Shown here: piece by piece, positions 1-8,361 of the stretch
Layout of the letters: each line of letters opens with the position of its first letter
How positions within the stretch are numbered: position 1 is the first letter of the stretch
Assembly: GCF_002735705.1 (NCBI RefSeq)
Contig: NZ_PDZL01000001.1
Coordinates: 124,001 to 188,000, forward strand
DNA from: Janthinobacterium sp. BJB426
GTDB lineage: Bacteria > Pseudomonadota > Gammaproteobacteria > Burkholderiales > Burkholderiaceae_D
Direction: 5' to 3'
Length of the DNA stretch: 64,000 bases
Notes under the pieces: model-generated
Seen by the model: only the letters and a program-made list of their open reading frames with translations
Database searches by the model: none
Told to the model about the DNA's origin: nothing
Made by a program: the position numbers and the translations under genes

Positions 1-1
1 A

Positions 2-139
2 GGCGTGCGCGCCTTGCTGATCGACAAGGACAACGCGCCGCAGTGGCAGCCGGCCAGCCTGGCCGAGGTCAGCGATGCGTATCTTAATGAATATTTCGCG
101 GCGCCATGGGATAGCCATCCTTTGCGCGACCTGCATTAA
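2..139 (+). CDS. Enoyl-CoA hydratase / 3-hydroxyisobutyryl-CoA hydrolase family, C-terminal end (partial)
   Basis: Only the last 45 codons lie in the window; the reading frame runs from position 2 to the TAA at 137-139 and continues beyond the left edge. The visible tail contains GVRALLIDKDNAPQW followed by a short acidic segment. This resembles the C-terminus of crotonase-fold proteins annotated as 3-hydroxyisobutyryl-CoA hydrolase or enoyl-CoA hydratase. The next gene, 23 bases on, is a 3-hydroxyisobutyrate dehydrogenase, the following step of valine degradation, which favours the hydrolase reading. The catalytic part is outside the window, so the exact reaction cannot be decided here. Confidence 0.7.
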   Translation, partial: GVRALLIDKDNAPQWQPASLAEVSDAYLNEYFAAPWDSHPLRDLH

Positions 140-162
140 AAGAACAACAGGAGATTTTTACC

Positions 163-1065
163 ATGCAACATATCGCTTTCATCGGCTTGGGCAACATGGG
201 TGCGCCGATGGCCCGCAACTTGGTGGCCGCAGGCTTCCACGTGTCCGTGTTCGACCTGGCGCCGGCGGCAGTGGCGTCCCTGGTCGAGGCGGGCGCCACG
301 GCGGCGGCGTCCGCCAGCGCTGCCGTGCAGACGGCCGACGCCGTCATCACCATGTTGCCAGCCAACAAGCACGTACAGGAACTGTACCTGGCGGCAGGCG
401 GCGTGCTGGACTCGGCCAAGCCTGGCGCCTTGTTCATCGATTGCAGCACCATCGCCGCCGATGTGGCGCGGCAAGTGGCGCAGGCGGCCAGCGAGCGCGG
501 CTTTGCCATGATCGATGCGCCCGTCTCGGGCGGCACGGCGGGCGCGGCGGCCGGCACCCTGACTTTCATCGTTGGCGGTAGTGTAGCGGCCTTGCAGCAG
601 GCGCGGCCTTTGCTGGAAAAGATGGGCAAGAACATCTTCCATGCGGGCGAGGCGGGCGCGGGCCAGGTGGCGAAGATTTGCAACAACATGCTGCTGGGTA
701 TCTTGATGGCAGGTACCGCAGAAGCGCTGAACCTGGGCGTGGCGCATGGCCTGGACCCGAAAGTGCTGTCCGACATCATGGCCAAGAGTTCGGGCCGCAA
801 CTGGACCCTGGAAGTGTACAACCCGTGGCCCGGTGTCATGGACGGCACGCCCGCGTCGCGCAATTACACGGGCGGCTTCGGCACGGCGCTGATGTTGAAA
901 GACCTGGGCCTGGCGCAACAGTCGGCCCTGTCGGCGAACGCGCCCACGCCCTTGGGCGGCTTGGTGCGCCAGTTGTACCAGATGCATGCGCAAGCCGGTT
1001 ATGCGCAGCAGGATTTCTCCAGCATCGTGCAGATGCTGCAGCCGGGCTTGAATAAGCCCGCGTGA
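163..1065 (+). CDS. mmsB: 3-hydroxyisobutyrate dehydrogenase
   Basis: Oxidises 3-hydroxyisobutyrate to methylmalonate semialdehyde with NAD+ in valine catabolism, in the cytoplasm. The 300-residue product has the family layout: an N-terminal Rossmann segment with GLGNMGAPMARNL near residues 7-19, the substrate-loop signature DAPVSGGTAGA around residues 118-128, and the catalytic lysine in GQVAKICNNML around residue 171. The start is supported by AGGAG about ten bases upstream. It follows a crotonase-family gene closely, so the two are probably one operon. The beta-hydroxyacid dehydrogenase family also includes tartronate semialdehyde reductases; context favours MmsB. Confidence 0.9.
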   Translation: MQHIAFIGLGNMGAPMARNLVAAGFHVSVFDLAPAAVASLVEAGATAAASASAAVQTADAVITMLPANKHVQELYLAAGGVLDSAKPGALFIDCSTIAADVARQVAQAASERGFAMIDAPVSGGTAGAAAGTLTFIVGGSVAALQQARPLLEKMGKNIFHAGEAGAGQVAKICNNMLLGILMAGTAEALNLGVAHGLDPKVLSDIMAKSSGRNWTLEVYNPWPGVMDGTPASRNYTGGFGTALMLKDLGLAQQSALSANAPTPLGGLVRQLYQMHAQAGYAQQDFSSIVQMLQPGLNKPA

Positions 1066-1077
1066 GGAATTTTGGGC

Positions 1078-1106
1078 AAAAAAAAGCCCGCTGGTAAAAG
1101 CGGGCT
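1078..1106 (-). terminator. Rho-independent terminator, T-run on the minus strand
   Basis: A perfect 8-bp inverted repeat AGCCCGCT / AGCGGGCT (1085-1092 and 1099-1106) encloses a 6-base loop. Eight A residues at 1078-1085 precede it on the plus strand, which read as a T-run after the stem on the minus strand. It therefore fits termination of leftward transcription from the lipoprotein genes. The hairpin may also help stop mmsB transcription, although no T-run follows it in that direction. Confidence 0.7.
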
Positions 1107-1218
1107 AAATCCAATTCTTGGAAGAGTTGGAGGAGACAGATGCATTATGCTGCGTCGCCACATATAACTCCAATTTATCTTTGGAATATCAACTATAGAT
1201 TTCCGTGATATCTCTTCC

Positions 1219-1241
1219 CGGTAGCCGCGCAGCGGCTACCG
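1219..1241. other. Perfect 10-bp hairpin downstream of the lipoprotein gene
   Basis: CGGTAGCCGC and GCGGCTACCG pair exactly around a GCA loop. It lies eleven bases past the stop codon of the leftward lipoprotein gene. No T-run follows on either strand, so it may be an RNA-stabilising or Rho-assisted stop element rather than a classical terminator. Confidence 0.5.
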
Positions 1242-1251
1242 TTGCCGCCAC

Positions 1252-1830
1252 TCAGGCCGGATTGCAAACGATCTTCACCGTCGTCACGTTCGCTTCGCCC
1301 ATGGTGCCTTTTTCGGTCCCTGGCTGTACGACGCACTGCAGACCCTTAGGCTGAACGGAGACGCTGACGCCATAGGTGTCGCCATAGGCGACAGAGCCCA
1401 TGGTAAAGGTCGTGGCGTCCTTGGCCACCGTTGTTGTTGCACTACCGTTAATCAGTACCAGGCCGTCCACCGTCAGGCCGGAAACCGTGCCGCCCAAGGT
1501 ATACGTGTTTTGAAAACAAGAAACAGCGGCGCTGATATTGATGTAATGGCCTGCCGAACCGGAACCACCACTGATGCTGCAAGTCATGTGGGCAGGCTGG
1601 GTTTGCACAGTGATGTTGTAGTCGGTACCATAGTCGATGCGCTTGGCAAAGGTAAACGCTGTTTTCCCCGCAGGAACCGGTAGGGGATCGCCGCCATTGA
1701 CCAGGATCAGCCCTTCATTGTTCAAACCGGAGATCGTGCCGCTGACCTCATACGAGGCCTTGCCGCCGCAAGCGGCCAGTCCCAAGGTCAGCAGCAGTGC
1801 GGCGAGTGGGCGCAAGCAGGATAACTTCAT
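1252..1830 (-). CDS. Putative lipoprotein with two internal beta-type repeats
   Basis: A 192-residue protein with a lipoprotein signal peptide: charged start, hydrophobic stretch and lipobox LAAC with the modified cysteine near residue 21. The rest is two copies of a roughly 75-residue unit. Each begins SG(T)-SGL-x3-GL-L-NG, continues with a segment ending FT-, then YG-TY-VSVQP and a cysteine. This glycine- and threonine-rich pattern occurs in many beta-proteobacterial surface proteins of unknown role. The next gene upstream on the same strand encodes a paralogue with the same architecture, 37 bases away, so they form a two-gene unit. No enzymatic motif is visible and the function is unknown. 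Confidence 0.8.
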   Translation of the reverse strand: MKLSCLRPLAALLLTLGLAACGGKASYEVSGTISGLNNEGLILVNGGDPLPVPAGKTAFTFAKRIDYGTDYNITVQTQPAHMTCSISGGSGSAGHYINISAAVSCFQNTYTLGGTVSGLTVDGLVLINGSATTTVAKDATTFTMGSVAYGDTYGVSVSVQPKGLQCVVQPGTEKGTMGEANVTTVKIVCNPA

Positions 1831-1867
1831 GTATATTTCTCCAAAAATAGGTGACGGATCGCAAGGA

Positions 1868-2464
1868 TTACTGCGGCTTGCAGTCGAGTGTGGCTGCGGT
1901 CGTGGCGGCAGATCCCATCGTGCCGACCGTATCGCTGCCGTCGGCGCTGCTGGAACCCTGGAAGCGGCACTTCTGGCCCGTTGGCTGCGTCAGTATGGAA
2001 ATGCCGTACGCGGCGCCGTCAGCAACGCTGAATTCGTAGCCGGTTGCGCCAAGCAGCAGGGAGGTGTTGATGGAGCCCATCACCAGGCGCAAGCCATCCG
2101 CGGCCAGGCCCGTAACCGTGCCGCTCAGCGGATAGGTGTTGGTCTTGCAGGTCACGGATGCCATGTTCACGGAGTAGCTCGATGCCTTGCCGACGCCATT
2201 GGTCAGTGTGCAAACGGCGCCCTTGGGCTGTTGCGCGATGGTGATGTCGTAGCGGTCATCGGTCTTGACCAGCTTGGTGAAAACAACGTTGGTCTGGCCC
2301 ACCGTAACGGGCAAGCGTTCCCCGTCATTCAAGAGAATCAGGCCATCCTTGGCCAGGCCGCCGACTTGGACTTGCAGATACAGGTTGCCGCCGCTGCCGC
2401 CGCAGGCTGCCAGTGTGGCGGCGCAAGCCGCCGCCAGCATCGAGCGCAGGTACAAATTTTTCAT
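1868..2464 (-). CDS. Putative lipoprotein, paralogue of the neighbouring gene
   Basis: A 198-residue protein with signal peptide and lipobox LAAC (cysteine near residue 21) followed by GGSGG. Two internal repeats correspond to those of its downstream neighbour: a VGGLAKDGLILLNDGE-type start, a central QQPKGAVC-type segment, then a second unit starting LSGTVTGLAADGL. The order suggests tandem duplication followed by divergence. A leftward promoter should lie in 2465-2680, which also carries the start region of the rightward HAD gene. The likely location is the outer or inner membrane surface; no function can be assigned. Confidence 0.8.
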   Translation of the reverse strand: MKNLYLRSMLAAACAATLAACGGSGGNLYLQVQVGGLAKDGLILLNDGERLPVTVGQTNVVFTKLVKTDDRYDITIAQQPKGAVCTLTNGVGKASSYSVNMASVTCKTNTYPLSGTVTGLAADGLRLVMGSINTSLLLGATGYEFSVADGAAYGISILTQPTGQKCRFQGSSSADGSDTVGTMGSAATTAATLDCKPQ

Positions 2465-2709
2465 ACAGTCTCCAAAACGAATTAGGTTGGGTAGCGCAAC
2501 GCGGACGCTGGCGCCGCATTGGAATGGCGCCTATTTTAGTCTATCTGGCAAGCTGGATGATCTTGCCTTGTATCACCCTGTAACAATTTTTCGCCGGGAA
2601 GCGCTGGCCCGGCCCCATTTCACGGGGGCGCAGCCATGCCGGCGGCGGCGATCGGTGCGACAATAGCTACACTCTGCGCAGCGTGACGCAGCATCCCATT
2701 GTGAGTCCC

Positions 2710-3435
2710 ATGTCCCTTGCTCCTGTAAAACCCGCCGTGCCGCCCAAGGCCATCCTGTTTGACCTCGACGATACCTTGTGGCCCATCGCGCCCGTGATTG
2801 CCGCCGCCGAAACCCTGCTGCACGACTGGCTGGCCACGCACGCGCCCAAGGTGGCGCAGCAGTTTTCCATCGAGGTGCTGCGCCAGCACCGTCTGGCCAT
2901 GCTCAATGAACAACCGCATTTCCATGGCAACCTGATCGAGTTGCGCCGCGCAGGCCTGCTGGCCGCCTTCGAGGCGGCCGGCGAGGATCCCGCCCTGGTC
3001 GACGGGGCTATCCTGCAATTCCTGGCCGCGCGCAACCGCGTCCAGCCGTATGACGATGTCTTGCCTGGCCTGGTCTGGATGCGCCAGCGCATGCTGGTCG
3101 GCTCAATCTCGAACGGCAATGCGGACCTTGACATTATCGGCCTGGCGCAGCATTTCAAGGTATCGATCGCCGCCAGCGACTTTGGCGTGGCCAAGCCCGA
3201 CGCCAGCATCTTCCTGGCCGCTTGCGCCGCGCTGGACGTGGCGCCTCATGAAGCCGTGTATGTCGGCGACGATCTATATTTCGACGTGACGGGAGCGCAG
3301 GGGGCGGGCATGCGTGCCGTCTGGATGAACCGCAAGGGCAGCGATGCCCATCTGGCCGCCGGCGTGCAGCCCGACGCCATCTGCGCCAACTTTGACGAGT
3401 TGCTGCGATGGCTGCAGCAGCAATTGGAAGATTGA
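2710..3435 (+). CDS. HAD-superfamily hydrolase (phosphatase-like)
   Basis: A cytoplasmic phosphohydrolase of the haloacid dehalogenase superfamily, substrate unknown. All four motifs are present: motif I DLDDTLW with the nucleophile and acid/base aspartates, motif II in GSISNGN, the motif III lysine in FGVAKPDAS, and motif IV GDDLYFDVTGA. The helical cap between motifs I and II fits subclass IA. The ATG at 2710 is used here (241 residues). GTG codons at 2683 and 2701 are in frame and would add 9 and 3 residues; none has a strong ribosome binding site. The gene stands alone between the lipoproteins and hrcA. Confidence 0.8.
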   Translation: MSLAPVKPAVPPKAILFDLDDTLWPIAPVIAAAETLLHDWLATHAPKVAQQFSIEVLRQHRLAMLNEQPHFHGNLIELRRAGLLAAFEAAGEDPALVDGAILQFLAARNRVQPYDDVLPGLVWMRQRMLVGSISNGNADLDIIGLAQHFKVSIAASDFGVAKPDASIFLAACAALDVAPHEAVYVGDDLYFDVTGAQGAGMRAVWMNRKGSDAHLAAGVQPDAICANFDELLRWLQQQLED

Positions 3436-3450
3436 TCGCCGCGGGCCGGG

Positions 3451-3486
3451 CGAACGTGCATAATAGGCGCTGTTGCTGCACGTTCG
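3451..3486. repeat. 10-bp inverted repeat between the HAD gene and hrcA
   Basis: CGAACGTGCA (3451-3460) and TGCACGTTCG (3477-3486) are exact reverse complements around 16 bases that contain CATAAT. It lies 16 bases after the HAD stop codon and 64 bases before hrcA. It could be a terminator stem without a T-run, or an operator in the hrcA promoter. It is not the CIRCE sequence. Confidence 0.45.
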
Positions 3487-3550
3487 GCCGCTTTCGTTGC
3501 CGCTTGCTTAAAAAATACTTGCTAAGAAATACTTGCCTAAATAAAACACC

Positions 3551-4567
3551 ATGCAACTCGATACACGTGCCCAAACACTGCTGAAAGCCCTGGTCGAGCG
3601 ATATATCGCCGACGGCCTGCCGGTCGGTTCGCGCGCTTTGTCGAAAATTTCCGGCCTCGACCTGTCGCCGGCCACGATCCGCAATATCATGGCCGACCTG
3701 GAAGAGCTCGGTTATGTGTCCAGTCCGCACACCTCGGCCGGACGCATCCCCACGCCGCGGGGCTACCGCATCTTTGTCGACACCTTGCTGACGGTCCGGC
3801 ACCTGGACGAGCATATGGTGGAATCGCGCATGCGCCTGCAGACGCCGCAACCGCAAAAAACCATCGCCAACGCGGCGCAGATGCTGTCGTCGCTGTCGCA
3901 GTTTGCCGGCGTCGTGCTCAGTCCGCGCCGCGAATCCGTATTCCAGCAAATCGAATTCCTGCGCCTGTCCGAAAAGCGCATCCTGCTCGTCATCGTCGCT
4001 CCGGGCGGCGACGTGCAGAACCGTTTATTGCTGACGGAAGCCGACTATACGCCGGCGCAACTTGTGCAATCGGCCAATTACATCAATCAGAATTATGGCG
4101 GCCTGTCCTTCGATGCCGTGCGCGTGCGCCTGCAGGGCGAATTGCGCCAGTTGCGCGACGACATGGGCAGCCTGATGCAGGCGGCCGTGGAGGCGGGCAG
4201 TGAAGCGATGGCCGACCATAGCGACGACATGGTGATTTCCGGCGAGCGTAACTTGCTCAGCGTGAGCGATCTGTCATCGAATATGCATTCGCTGCGTCAG
4301 ATGTTCGACATGTTCGAGCAAAAGACGGGCTTGATGCAGCTGCTCGACGTATCGAGCAAGGCGACGGGTGTGCAGATTTTTATCGGCGGCGAATCGAACC
4401 TGGTGCCGATGGATGAGATGAGCGTGGTGACGGCGCCGTATGAAGTCAACGGCAAGATCGTGGGAACGTTGGGAGTGATCGGACCGACGCGCATGGCTTA
4501 CGAGCGCGTCATCCCGATCGTCGATATTACGGCCAAATTACTGTCCAGTGCGCTCAGCCATCACTGA
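3551..4567 (+). CDS. hrcA: Heat-inducible transcription repressor HrcA
   Basis: Repressor that binds CIRCE operators and controls groES-groEL and other chaperone genes, with activity tuned by GroEL. The 338-residue protein has the usual length. An N-terminal winged helix covers about residues 1-75, with [17 protein letters not shown] as the recognition region. It is followed by the family signature [19 protein letters not shown] and a GAF-like dimerisation part ending in the [15 protein letters not shown] region. No strong ribosome binding site precedes the ATG. No CIRCE inverted repeat was found just upstream, so autoregulation through it is not evident. Just upstream, CTTGC-(T/C)TAA-like units recur three times with a 14-15 base period (3503-3540). 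Confidence 0.93.
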   Translation: MQLDTRAQTLLKALVERYIADGLPVGSRALSKISGLDLSPATIRNIMADLEELGYVSSPHTSAGRIPTPRGYRIFVDTLLTVRHLDEHMVESRMRLQTPQPQKTIANAAQMLSSLSQFAGVVLSPRRESVFQQIEFLRLSEKRILLVIVAPGGDVQNRLLLTEADYTPAQLVQSANYINQNYGGLSFDAVRVRLQGELRQLRDDMGSLMQAAVEAGSEAMADHSDDMVISGERNLLSVSDLSSNMHSLRQMFDMFEQKTGLMQLLDVSSKATGVQIFIGGESNLVPMDEMSVVTAPYEVNGKIVGTLGVIGPTRMAYERVIPIVDITAKLLSSALSHH

Positions 4568-4582
4568 TCGTTAGCCGTACAG

Positions 4583-4614
4583 CGCCGGCCGCCCCCTTGC
4601 GGGAACGGCCGGCG
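4583..4614. terminator. GC-rich hairpin between convergent hrcA and fur
   Basis: A 9-bp stem CGCCGGCCG / CGGCCGGCG encloses an inner CCC/GGG pairing with a TTGC tip. It sits 15 bases after the hrcA stop and 14 bases before the end of fur, which is transcribed towards it. No T-run follows on either side, so bidirectional termination is plausible but unproven. Confidence 0.5.
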
Positions 4615-4628
4615 GAATGTGTCAGACG

Positions 4629-5060
4629 TCAGGCTGTTTTGTGCGGGCAGGCTACCTTGATGCAGTTGCCGTAGATGGCCAAAGCGTGTTCGGCGATCTT
4701 GAAGCCGCGCTCTTCGGCCACTTTTTGCTGGCGGATTTCGATGTCTTCGTCGAAGAATTCTTCGACCCGGCCACAGTCGAGGCACACCAGGTGGTCGTGG
4801 TGGGAGCCTTCGTTGAGCTCGAAAATTGCCTTGCCGGTTTCAAAATGGTTGCGATTGAGCAAGCCGGCCTGTTCGAATTGCGTCAGGACGCGGTAGACAG
4901 TTGCTAAACCGACATCCATATTGTCGGCCAGCAGAATCTTGTAGACGTCTTCCGCGGTCAGGTGGCGTACCGGGCTACTCTGGAAGATATCGAGTATCTT
5001 CAGCCGTGGCAGGGTGGCTTTCAGGCCGCTTGCCTTGAGATCACTAGGATTGTTACTCAT
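4629..5060 (-). CDS. fur: Ferric uptake regulator Fur
   Basis: Iron-responsive repressor that binds Fur boxes with Fe2+ as co-repressor. Visible features are an N-terminal winged helix ([20 protein letters not shown] as the recognition region), the metal-binding segment [11 protein letters not shown] with one CxxC, and a second cysteine near the end in IKVACPH. The start at MSNNPSDLK (143 residues) matches usual Fur length; an in-frame ATG at 5096 would add 12 residues. The gene is divergent from bamE, an arrangement common in beta- and gamma-proteobacteria. No convincing Fur box was seen in the 123 bases between the two starts. Confidence 0.93.
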   Translation of the reverse strand: MSNNPSDLKASGLKATLPRLKILDIFQSSPVRHLTAEDVYKILLADNMDVGLATVYRVLTQFEQAGLLNRNHFETGKAIFELNEGSHHDHLVCLDCGRVEEFFDEDIEIRQQKVAEERGFKIAEHALAIYGNCIKVACPHKTA

Positions 5061-5183
5061 GTTTGTTGCTCGTATGTGGGTCAGGTGCTTTATCATATAG
5101 CGTTTTAGCGGGGAGTGCCAAAATATGCATTTTTTGGCAGGCCGGCCACTCCTGGCGTTTTGTTCATCAAATTGAGGTCATTT

Positions 5184-5897
5184 ATGCGCGTAACACCGGC
5201 TGTATTGCCATCTCTCTGGCACCGTATTTCATTTCGAGCACCAGTCGTGGCAGGCATGGTCTGTGTCGCGTTGACGCTGTCTGGCTGTGCCAGCCGCGGC
5301 ATCCTGGGTGAAAAGCCGGCCATCACGTTGAAAGAAGGCAAGGAGGTCGTGCCCGAGCAGGGCGCGCAGACGACGACCGTCACGCCGCTGCAAAAATTCA
5401 TGTGGTTTTTCTCGCCGTATCGTCCTGACATTCAGCAAGGCAACTTTGTCTCCGAAGAGATGCTGGCCCAGTTGAAAGTGGGCATGACGCGCGACCAGGT
5501 GCGTTTCGTCCTCGGCACCTCGTTGCTGACCGACATCTTCCATGCCGACCGCTGGGATTATCCATTCCGCCTGGCCCGGGGCAGTGGCGAAACCACTACC
5601 AGCCGCGTAGTTGTGTATTTCGGCAAGGATGGCAAGGTTGAACGTTTCGAAGGCGGCAACTTGCCGACAGAGAAAGAATACATCGACCGCATCGCCGGCC
5701 CGTCGCCATTCGCCAAGGTCGCCAAGGCCGACGTGCCTGCCGCCGCCGTGCCATCGCCCGTGGCGCCAAGCGCCGTGCCGGTACCAGCCGATGCCGCTCC
5801 TGCCATTCCTGTGAGCAAGCCTGACGTTGCGCCAGCACCTGCAACGGTGCCTGCCGCTGAGCCTGCACCTGCACCTGCTGCCGAACCCACCAAATAA
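5184..5897 (+). CDS. bamE: Outer-membrane assembly lipoprotein BamE (SmpA/OmlA)
   Basis: Small lipoprotein of the BAM complex that inserts beta-barrel proteins into the outer membrane. The ATG at 5184 has GAGG seven bases upstream and gives a signal peptide ending in lipobox LSGC. The SmpA/OmlA domain follows, with the typical QGNFVSEEMLAQLKVGMTRDQV and VLGTSLLTDIFHADRWDYPF regions. At 237 residues it is long for the family because of a C-terminal tail of about 65 residues made almost only of alanine, proline and valine. That tail is probably a flexible periplasmic extension. dapB starts 19 bases later. Confidence 0.92.
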   Translation: MRVTPAVLPSLWHRISFRAPVVAGMVCVALTLSGCASRGILGEKPAITLKEGKEVVPEQGAQTTTVTPLQKFMWFFSPYRPDIQQGNFVSEEMLAQLKVGMTRDQVRFVLGTSLLTDIFHADRWDYPFRLARGSGETTTSRVVVYFGKDGKVERFEGGNLPTEKEYIDRIAGPSPFAKVAKADVPAAAVPSPVAPSAVPVPADAAPAIPVSKPDVAPAPATVPAAEPAPAPAAEPTK

Positions 5898-5916
5898 GTT
5901 GTTGTAAGAGAATAAA

Positions 5917-6726
5917 ATGACTGAACTGAAAATTGCCATCGCTGGCGCCAGCGGCCGCATGGGCCATATCCTGATCGAAGCCGTCAGCAATGCACCCGAC
6001 GCCGTGCTGGCCGGCGCGCTCGACCGCGCTGGTTCGCCTTCCGTCGGCCAGGATGCCGCCGCCTTCCTCGGCAAGCCTGCCGGCGTGCTGATCGAATCCG
6101 ACTTGGCCAGCGGCCTGGCTGGCGCCGATTACCTGATCGACTTCACGCGTCCAGAAGGCACTTTGCAGCACCTCGCGTATTGCGCCGAGCACGGCATCAA
6201 GATGATCATCGGCACCACCGGTTTCGATGACGCGGGCAAGACTGCGATTGCCGCCGCCGCCGAAAAGACGGCCATCATGTTCGCACCGAACATGAGCGTG
6301 GGCGTGAATGTCACCATGAAGCTGCTGGAACTGGCCGCGAAAAGCCTGTCCGAAGGCTACGATATCGAGATCATCGAAGCCCATCACCGCCACAAGGTCG
6401 ATGCGCCATCGGGCACGGCCCTGCAAATGGGTGAAGTGGTGGCCGGCGCCCTGGGCCGCGACTTGAAGGAATGCGCCGTGTACGGCCGCGAAGGCGTGAC
6501 GGGCGAACGCGACCCGTCGACCATCGGCTTTGCCACCATCCGCGGTGGCGATATCGTCGGCGACCATACGGTGTTGTTTGCCGGCATCGGCGAGCGTATC
6601 GAGATCAGCCACAAGTCGAGCAGTCGCGTCACCTACGCCCACGGCGCCCTGCGCGCCGCGCGTTTCCTGGCCGACAAGCCTACCGGCCTGTTCGACATGC
6701 AGGATGTGCTGTCGCTGAAGAACTGA
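5917..6726 (+). CDS. dapB: 4-hydroxy-tetrahydrodipicolinate reductase
   Basis: Catalyses the NAD(P)H-dependent reduction in the diaminopimelate/lysine pathway, in the cytoplasm. The 269 residues match the family. The N-terminal nucleotide-binding glycine motif reads GASGRMG, GTTGF follows near residue 103, and the catalytic signature [15 protein letters not shown] is complete, with the paired histidines, lysine and substrate-binding SGT. It lies between bamE and a barstar-like gene with short gaps, so the three are probably co-transcribed. Confidence 0.96.
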   Translation: MTELKIAIAGASGRMGHILIEAVSNAPDAVLAGALDRAGSPSVGQDAAAFLGKPAGVLIESDLASGLAGADYLIDFTRPEGTLQHLAYCAEHGIKMIIGTTGFDDAGKTAIAAAAEKTAIMFAPNMSVGVNVTMKLLELAAKSLSEGYDIEIIEAHHRHKVDAPSGTALQMGEVVAGALGRDLKECAVYGREGVTGERDPSTIGFATIRGGDIVGDHTVLFAGIGERIEISHKSSSRVTYAHGALRAARFLADKPTGLFDMQDVLSLKN

Positions 6727-6734
6727 GGAAGATC

Positions 6735-7061
6735 ATGGCCACTGCCATCCTGAATGGAAAAGATATCACCGACGCAGCGAGCTTTCACGCGCAATGCGTG
6801 CAAGCCTTCGGTTTCCCCGAGTTCTACGGCAACAGCATGGATGCCTGGGTCGATTGCCTCAGCTATCTGCGCGACGAGGACGGCATGAGCAAGTTCCGTC
6901 TGAAGCCAAATGAAGTGCTGGACATCGTCGTGCAAGACGCGGAGGCAATGAAAGCGCAAGTGCCTGATTTACTGGAAGAAATCACGTTCTGTATCGCCGG
7001 CATCAATGAACGCTATGAAGATTATGGCGAAAAACCGGCGCTGAAATTGACGCTGAAGTAA
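6735..7061 (+). CDS. Barstar family protein
   Basis: A 108-residue protein resembling barstar, the small inhibitor of barnase-type ribonucleases. The family pattern is visible: an N-terminal ILNGKDI strand, the helix-loop region FGFPEFYGNSMDAWVDCLSYL, and a C-terminal segment with acidic residues. The ATG at 6735 has GAGGAA four bases upstream and follows the dapB stop by eight bases. No barnase-like ribonuclease or toxin is encoded next to it, so it may be an orphan inhibitor or have another protein-binding role. A terminator follows at once. Confidence 0.8.
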   Translation: MATAILNGKDITDAASFHAQCVQAFGFPEFYGNSMDAWVDCLSYLRDEDGMSKFRLKPNEVLDIVVQDAEAMKAQVPDLLEEITFCIAGINERYEDYGEKPALKLTLK

Positions 7062-7077
7062 CGCTGAAGATAAAAAA

Positions 7078-7115
7078 ACGCCGGACAGTTTTACAACTGG
7101 CCGGCGTTTTTCTTT
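7078..7115. terminator. Bidirectional rho-independent terminator
   Basis: An 11-bp stem with one mismatch (ACGCCGGACAG / CTGGCCGGCGT) and an 8-base loop is followed by a T-run on the plus strand. A run of A residues in front gives the same on the minus strand. It separates the convergent bamE-dapB-barstar unit from the leftward CoA-transferase gene. Confidence 0.85.
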
Positions 7116-8361
7116 AGACGATCTTGCGCTCGCGCAAGCCGTCAATCTCTCCACTGTCCAACCCCAGCCATTGCTGCAGCACTTCCTGCGTATGCTGGCC
7201 CAGCAGCGGCGGCGGTAGCCGGTATTGCACTGGCGAGCTTGAGAGGCGCACGGGATTGGCCACCAGCGCCACCGTGCCCGCCGTCGGATGCGGCATCTCC
7301 ACTTTCAAGCCACGCGCCACCACTTGCGGGTCGGCAAAGACCTGGTCGATGCGGTTGACGGGGCCGCACGGCACGGCTTGCGCCTCGAAGGCGCTGATCC
7401 ACTCGGCCGTCGTGCGCATGACCGTGGTCTGGCGCATCAAGGGGATCAAGATTGCCCGGTGCGCCACGCGCTGCGGATTGGTGGCGAAGCGTTCATCCTG
7501 CGCCCATTCCGGATGGCCGGCGACGGCGCAAAAGCGGGAGAACTGCCCATCGTTGCCGATCGCCAGAATCATGTCGCCATCGGCCGTGGGAAAGTCTTGA
7601 TATGGGACAATGTTCGGATGCGCATTGCCCATGCGCTGCGGCACTTTTCCCCCGCACAGGTAGTTGGCTGCCTGGTTGCCCAGCGCCGCTACTTGCACGT
7701 CGAGCAAGGCCAGGTCGATATGCTGACCCAGTCCCGAGCGTTCCCGTTCGGCCAGCGCGGCCTGCACGGCGATGGTGGCATACAGGCCCGTCAGGATATC
7801 CGTCTGCGCCACACCCACTTTTTGCGGCCCGGCGCCCGGCTGGCCATCGGGCACGCCCGTGATGCTCATCAAGCCGCCCATGCCCTGGATCAGGAAGTCA
7901 TAGCCGGCGCGCGCCGCGTACGGTCCATCCTGGCCAAAGCCGGTGATCGAGCAATACACGAGGCGCGGGTTGAGTGCCAGCAAGCTGGCCGCATCGAGGC
8001 CGTATTGCTTCAAGCCATCGAGCTTGAAATTTTCCAGCAAGACATCTGATTCGGCCGCCAGCTGGCGCACCAGCGCCTGGCCTTCGGGAGCAGCCAGGTC
8101 GATGCATAGCGAGCGCTTGTTGCGGTTGGCGCACTGGAAATAGGCGGCCTCGGCAGTATCATGGCCGTCCTCGTCTTTCAGGTAGGGCGGGCCCCAGGAG
8201 CGCGTGTCGTCGCCGCGGCCCGGCTGTTCAACCTTGACCACGTCGGCGCCCAGGTCGGCCAGCATTTGCCCGGCCCAGGGGCCAGCCAGCACGCGCGACA
8301 GGTCGAGCACGCGCAAGCCGACCAGCGGCGCGGGCCGCAGGGTGGAAGCCAAGGCGTCCAT
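7114..8361 (-). CDS. CaiB/BaiF family CoA transferase, probably succinyl-CoA:glutarate CoA-transferase
   Basis: A class III CoA-transferase of 415 residues. The N-terminus has the family signature LRVLDLSRVLAGPWAGQMLADLGADVVKVEQPG. The catalytic aspartate is expected in the later QGMGGLMSITG/DILTGLYA region. Its ATG overlaps the stop codon of the glutaryl-CoA dehydrogenase gene by one base (TAATG), which implies translational coupling. Together with that gene and the divergent LysR regulator, this suggests activation of glutarate to glutaryl-CoA in lysine or tryptophan breakdown. The substrate is inferred from context only; formyl-CoA or other acyl-CoA transfer cannot be excluded. Confidence 0.85.
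   Translation of the reverse strand: MDALASTLRPAPLVGLRVLDLSRVLAGPWAGQMLADLGADVVKVEQPGRGDDTRSWGPPYLKDEDGHDTAEAAYFQCANRNKRSLCIDLAAPEGQALVRQLAAESDVLLENFKLDGLKQYGLDAASLLALNPRLVYCSITGFGQDGPYAARAGYDFLIQGMGGLMSITGVPDGQPGAGPQKVGVAQTDILTGLYATIAVQAALAERERSGLGQHIDLALLDVQVAALGNQAANYLCGGKVPQRMGNAHPNIVPYQDFPTADGDMILAIGNDGQFSRFCAVAGHPEWAQDERFATNPQRVAHRAILIPLMRQTTVMRTTAEWISAFEAQAVPCGPVNRIDQVFADPQVVARGLKVEMPHPTAGTVALVANPVRLSSSPVQYRLPPPLLGQHTQEVLQQWLGLDSGEIDGLRERKIV

Noticed and set aside
3436..3550. CIRCE operator before hrcA
   Set aside because: The sequence lacks TTAGCACTC-N9-GAGTGCTAA or a close variant; the inverted repeat found there is different.
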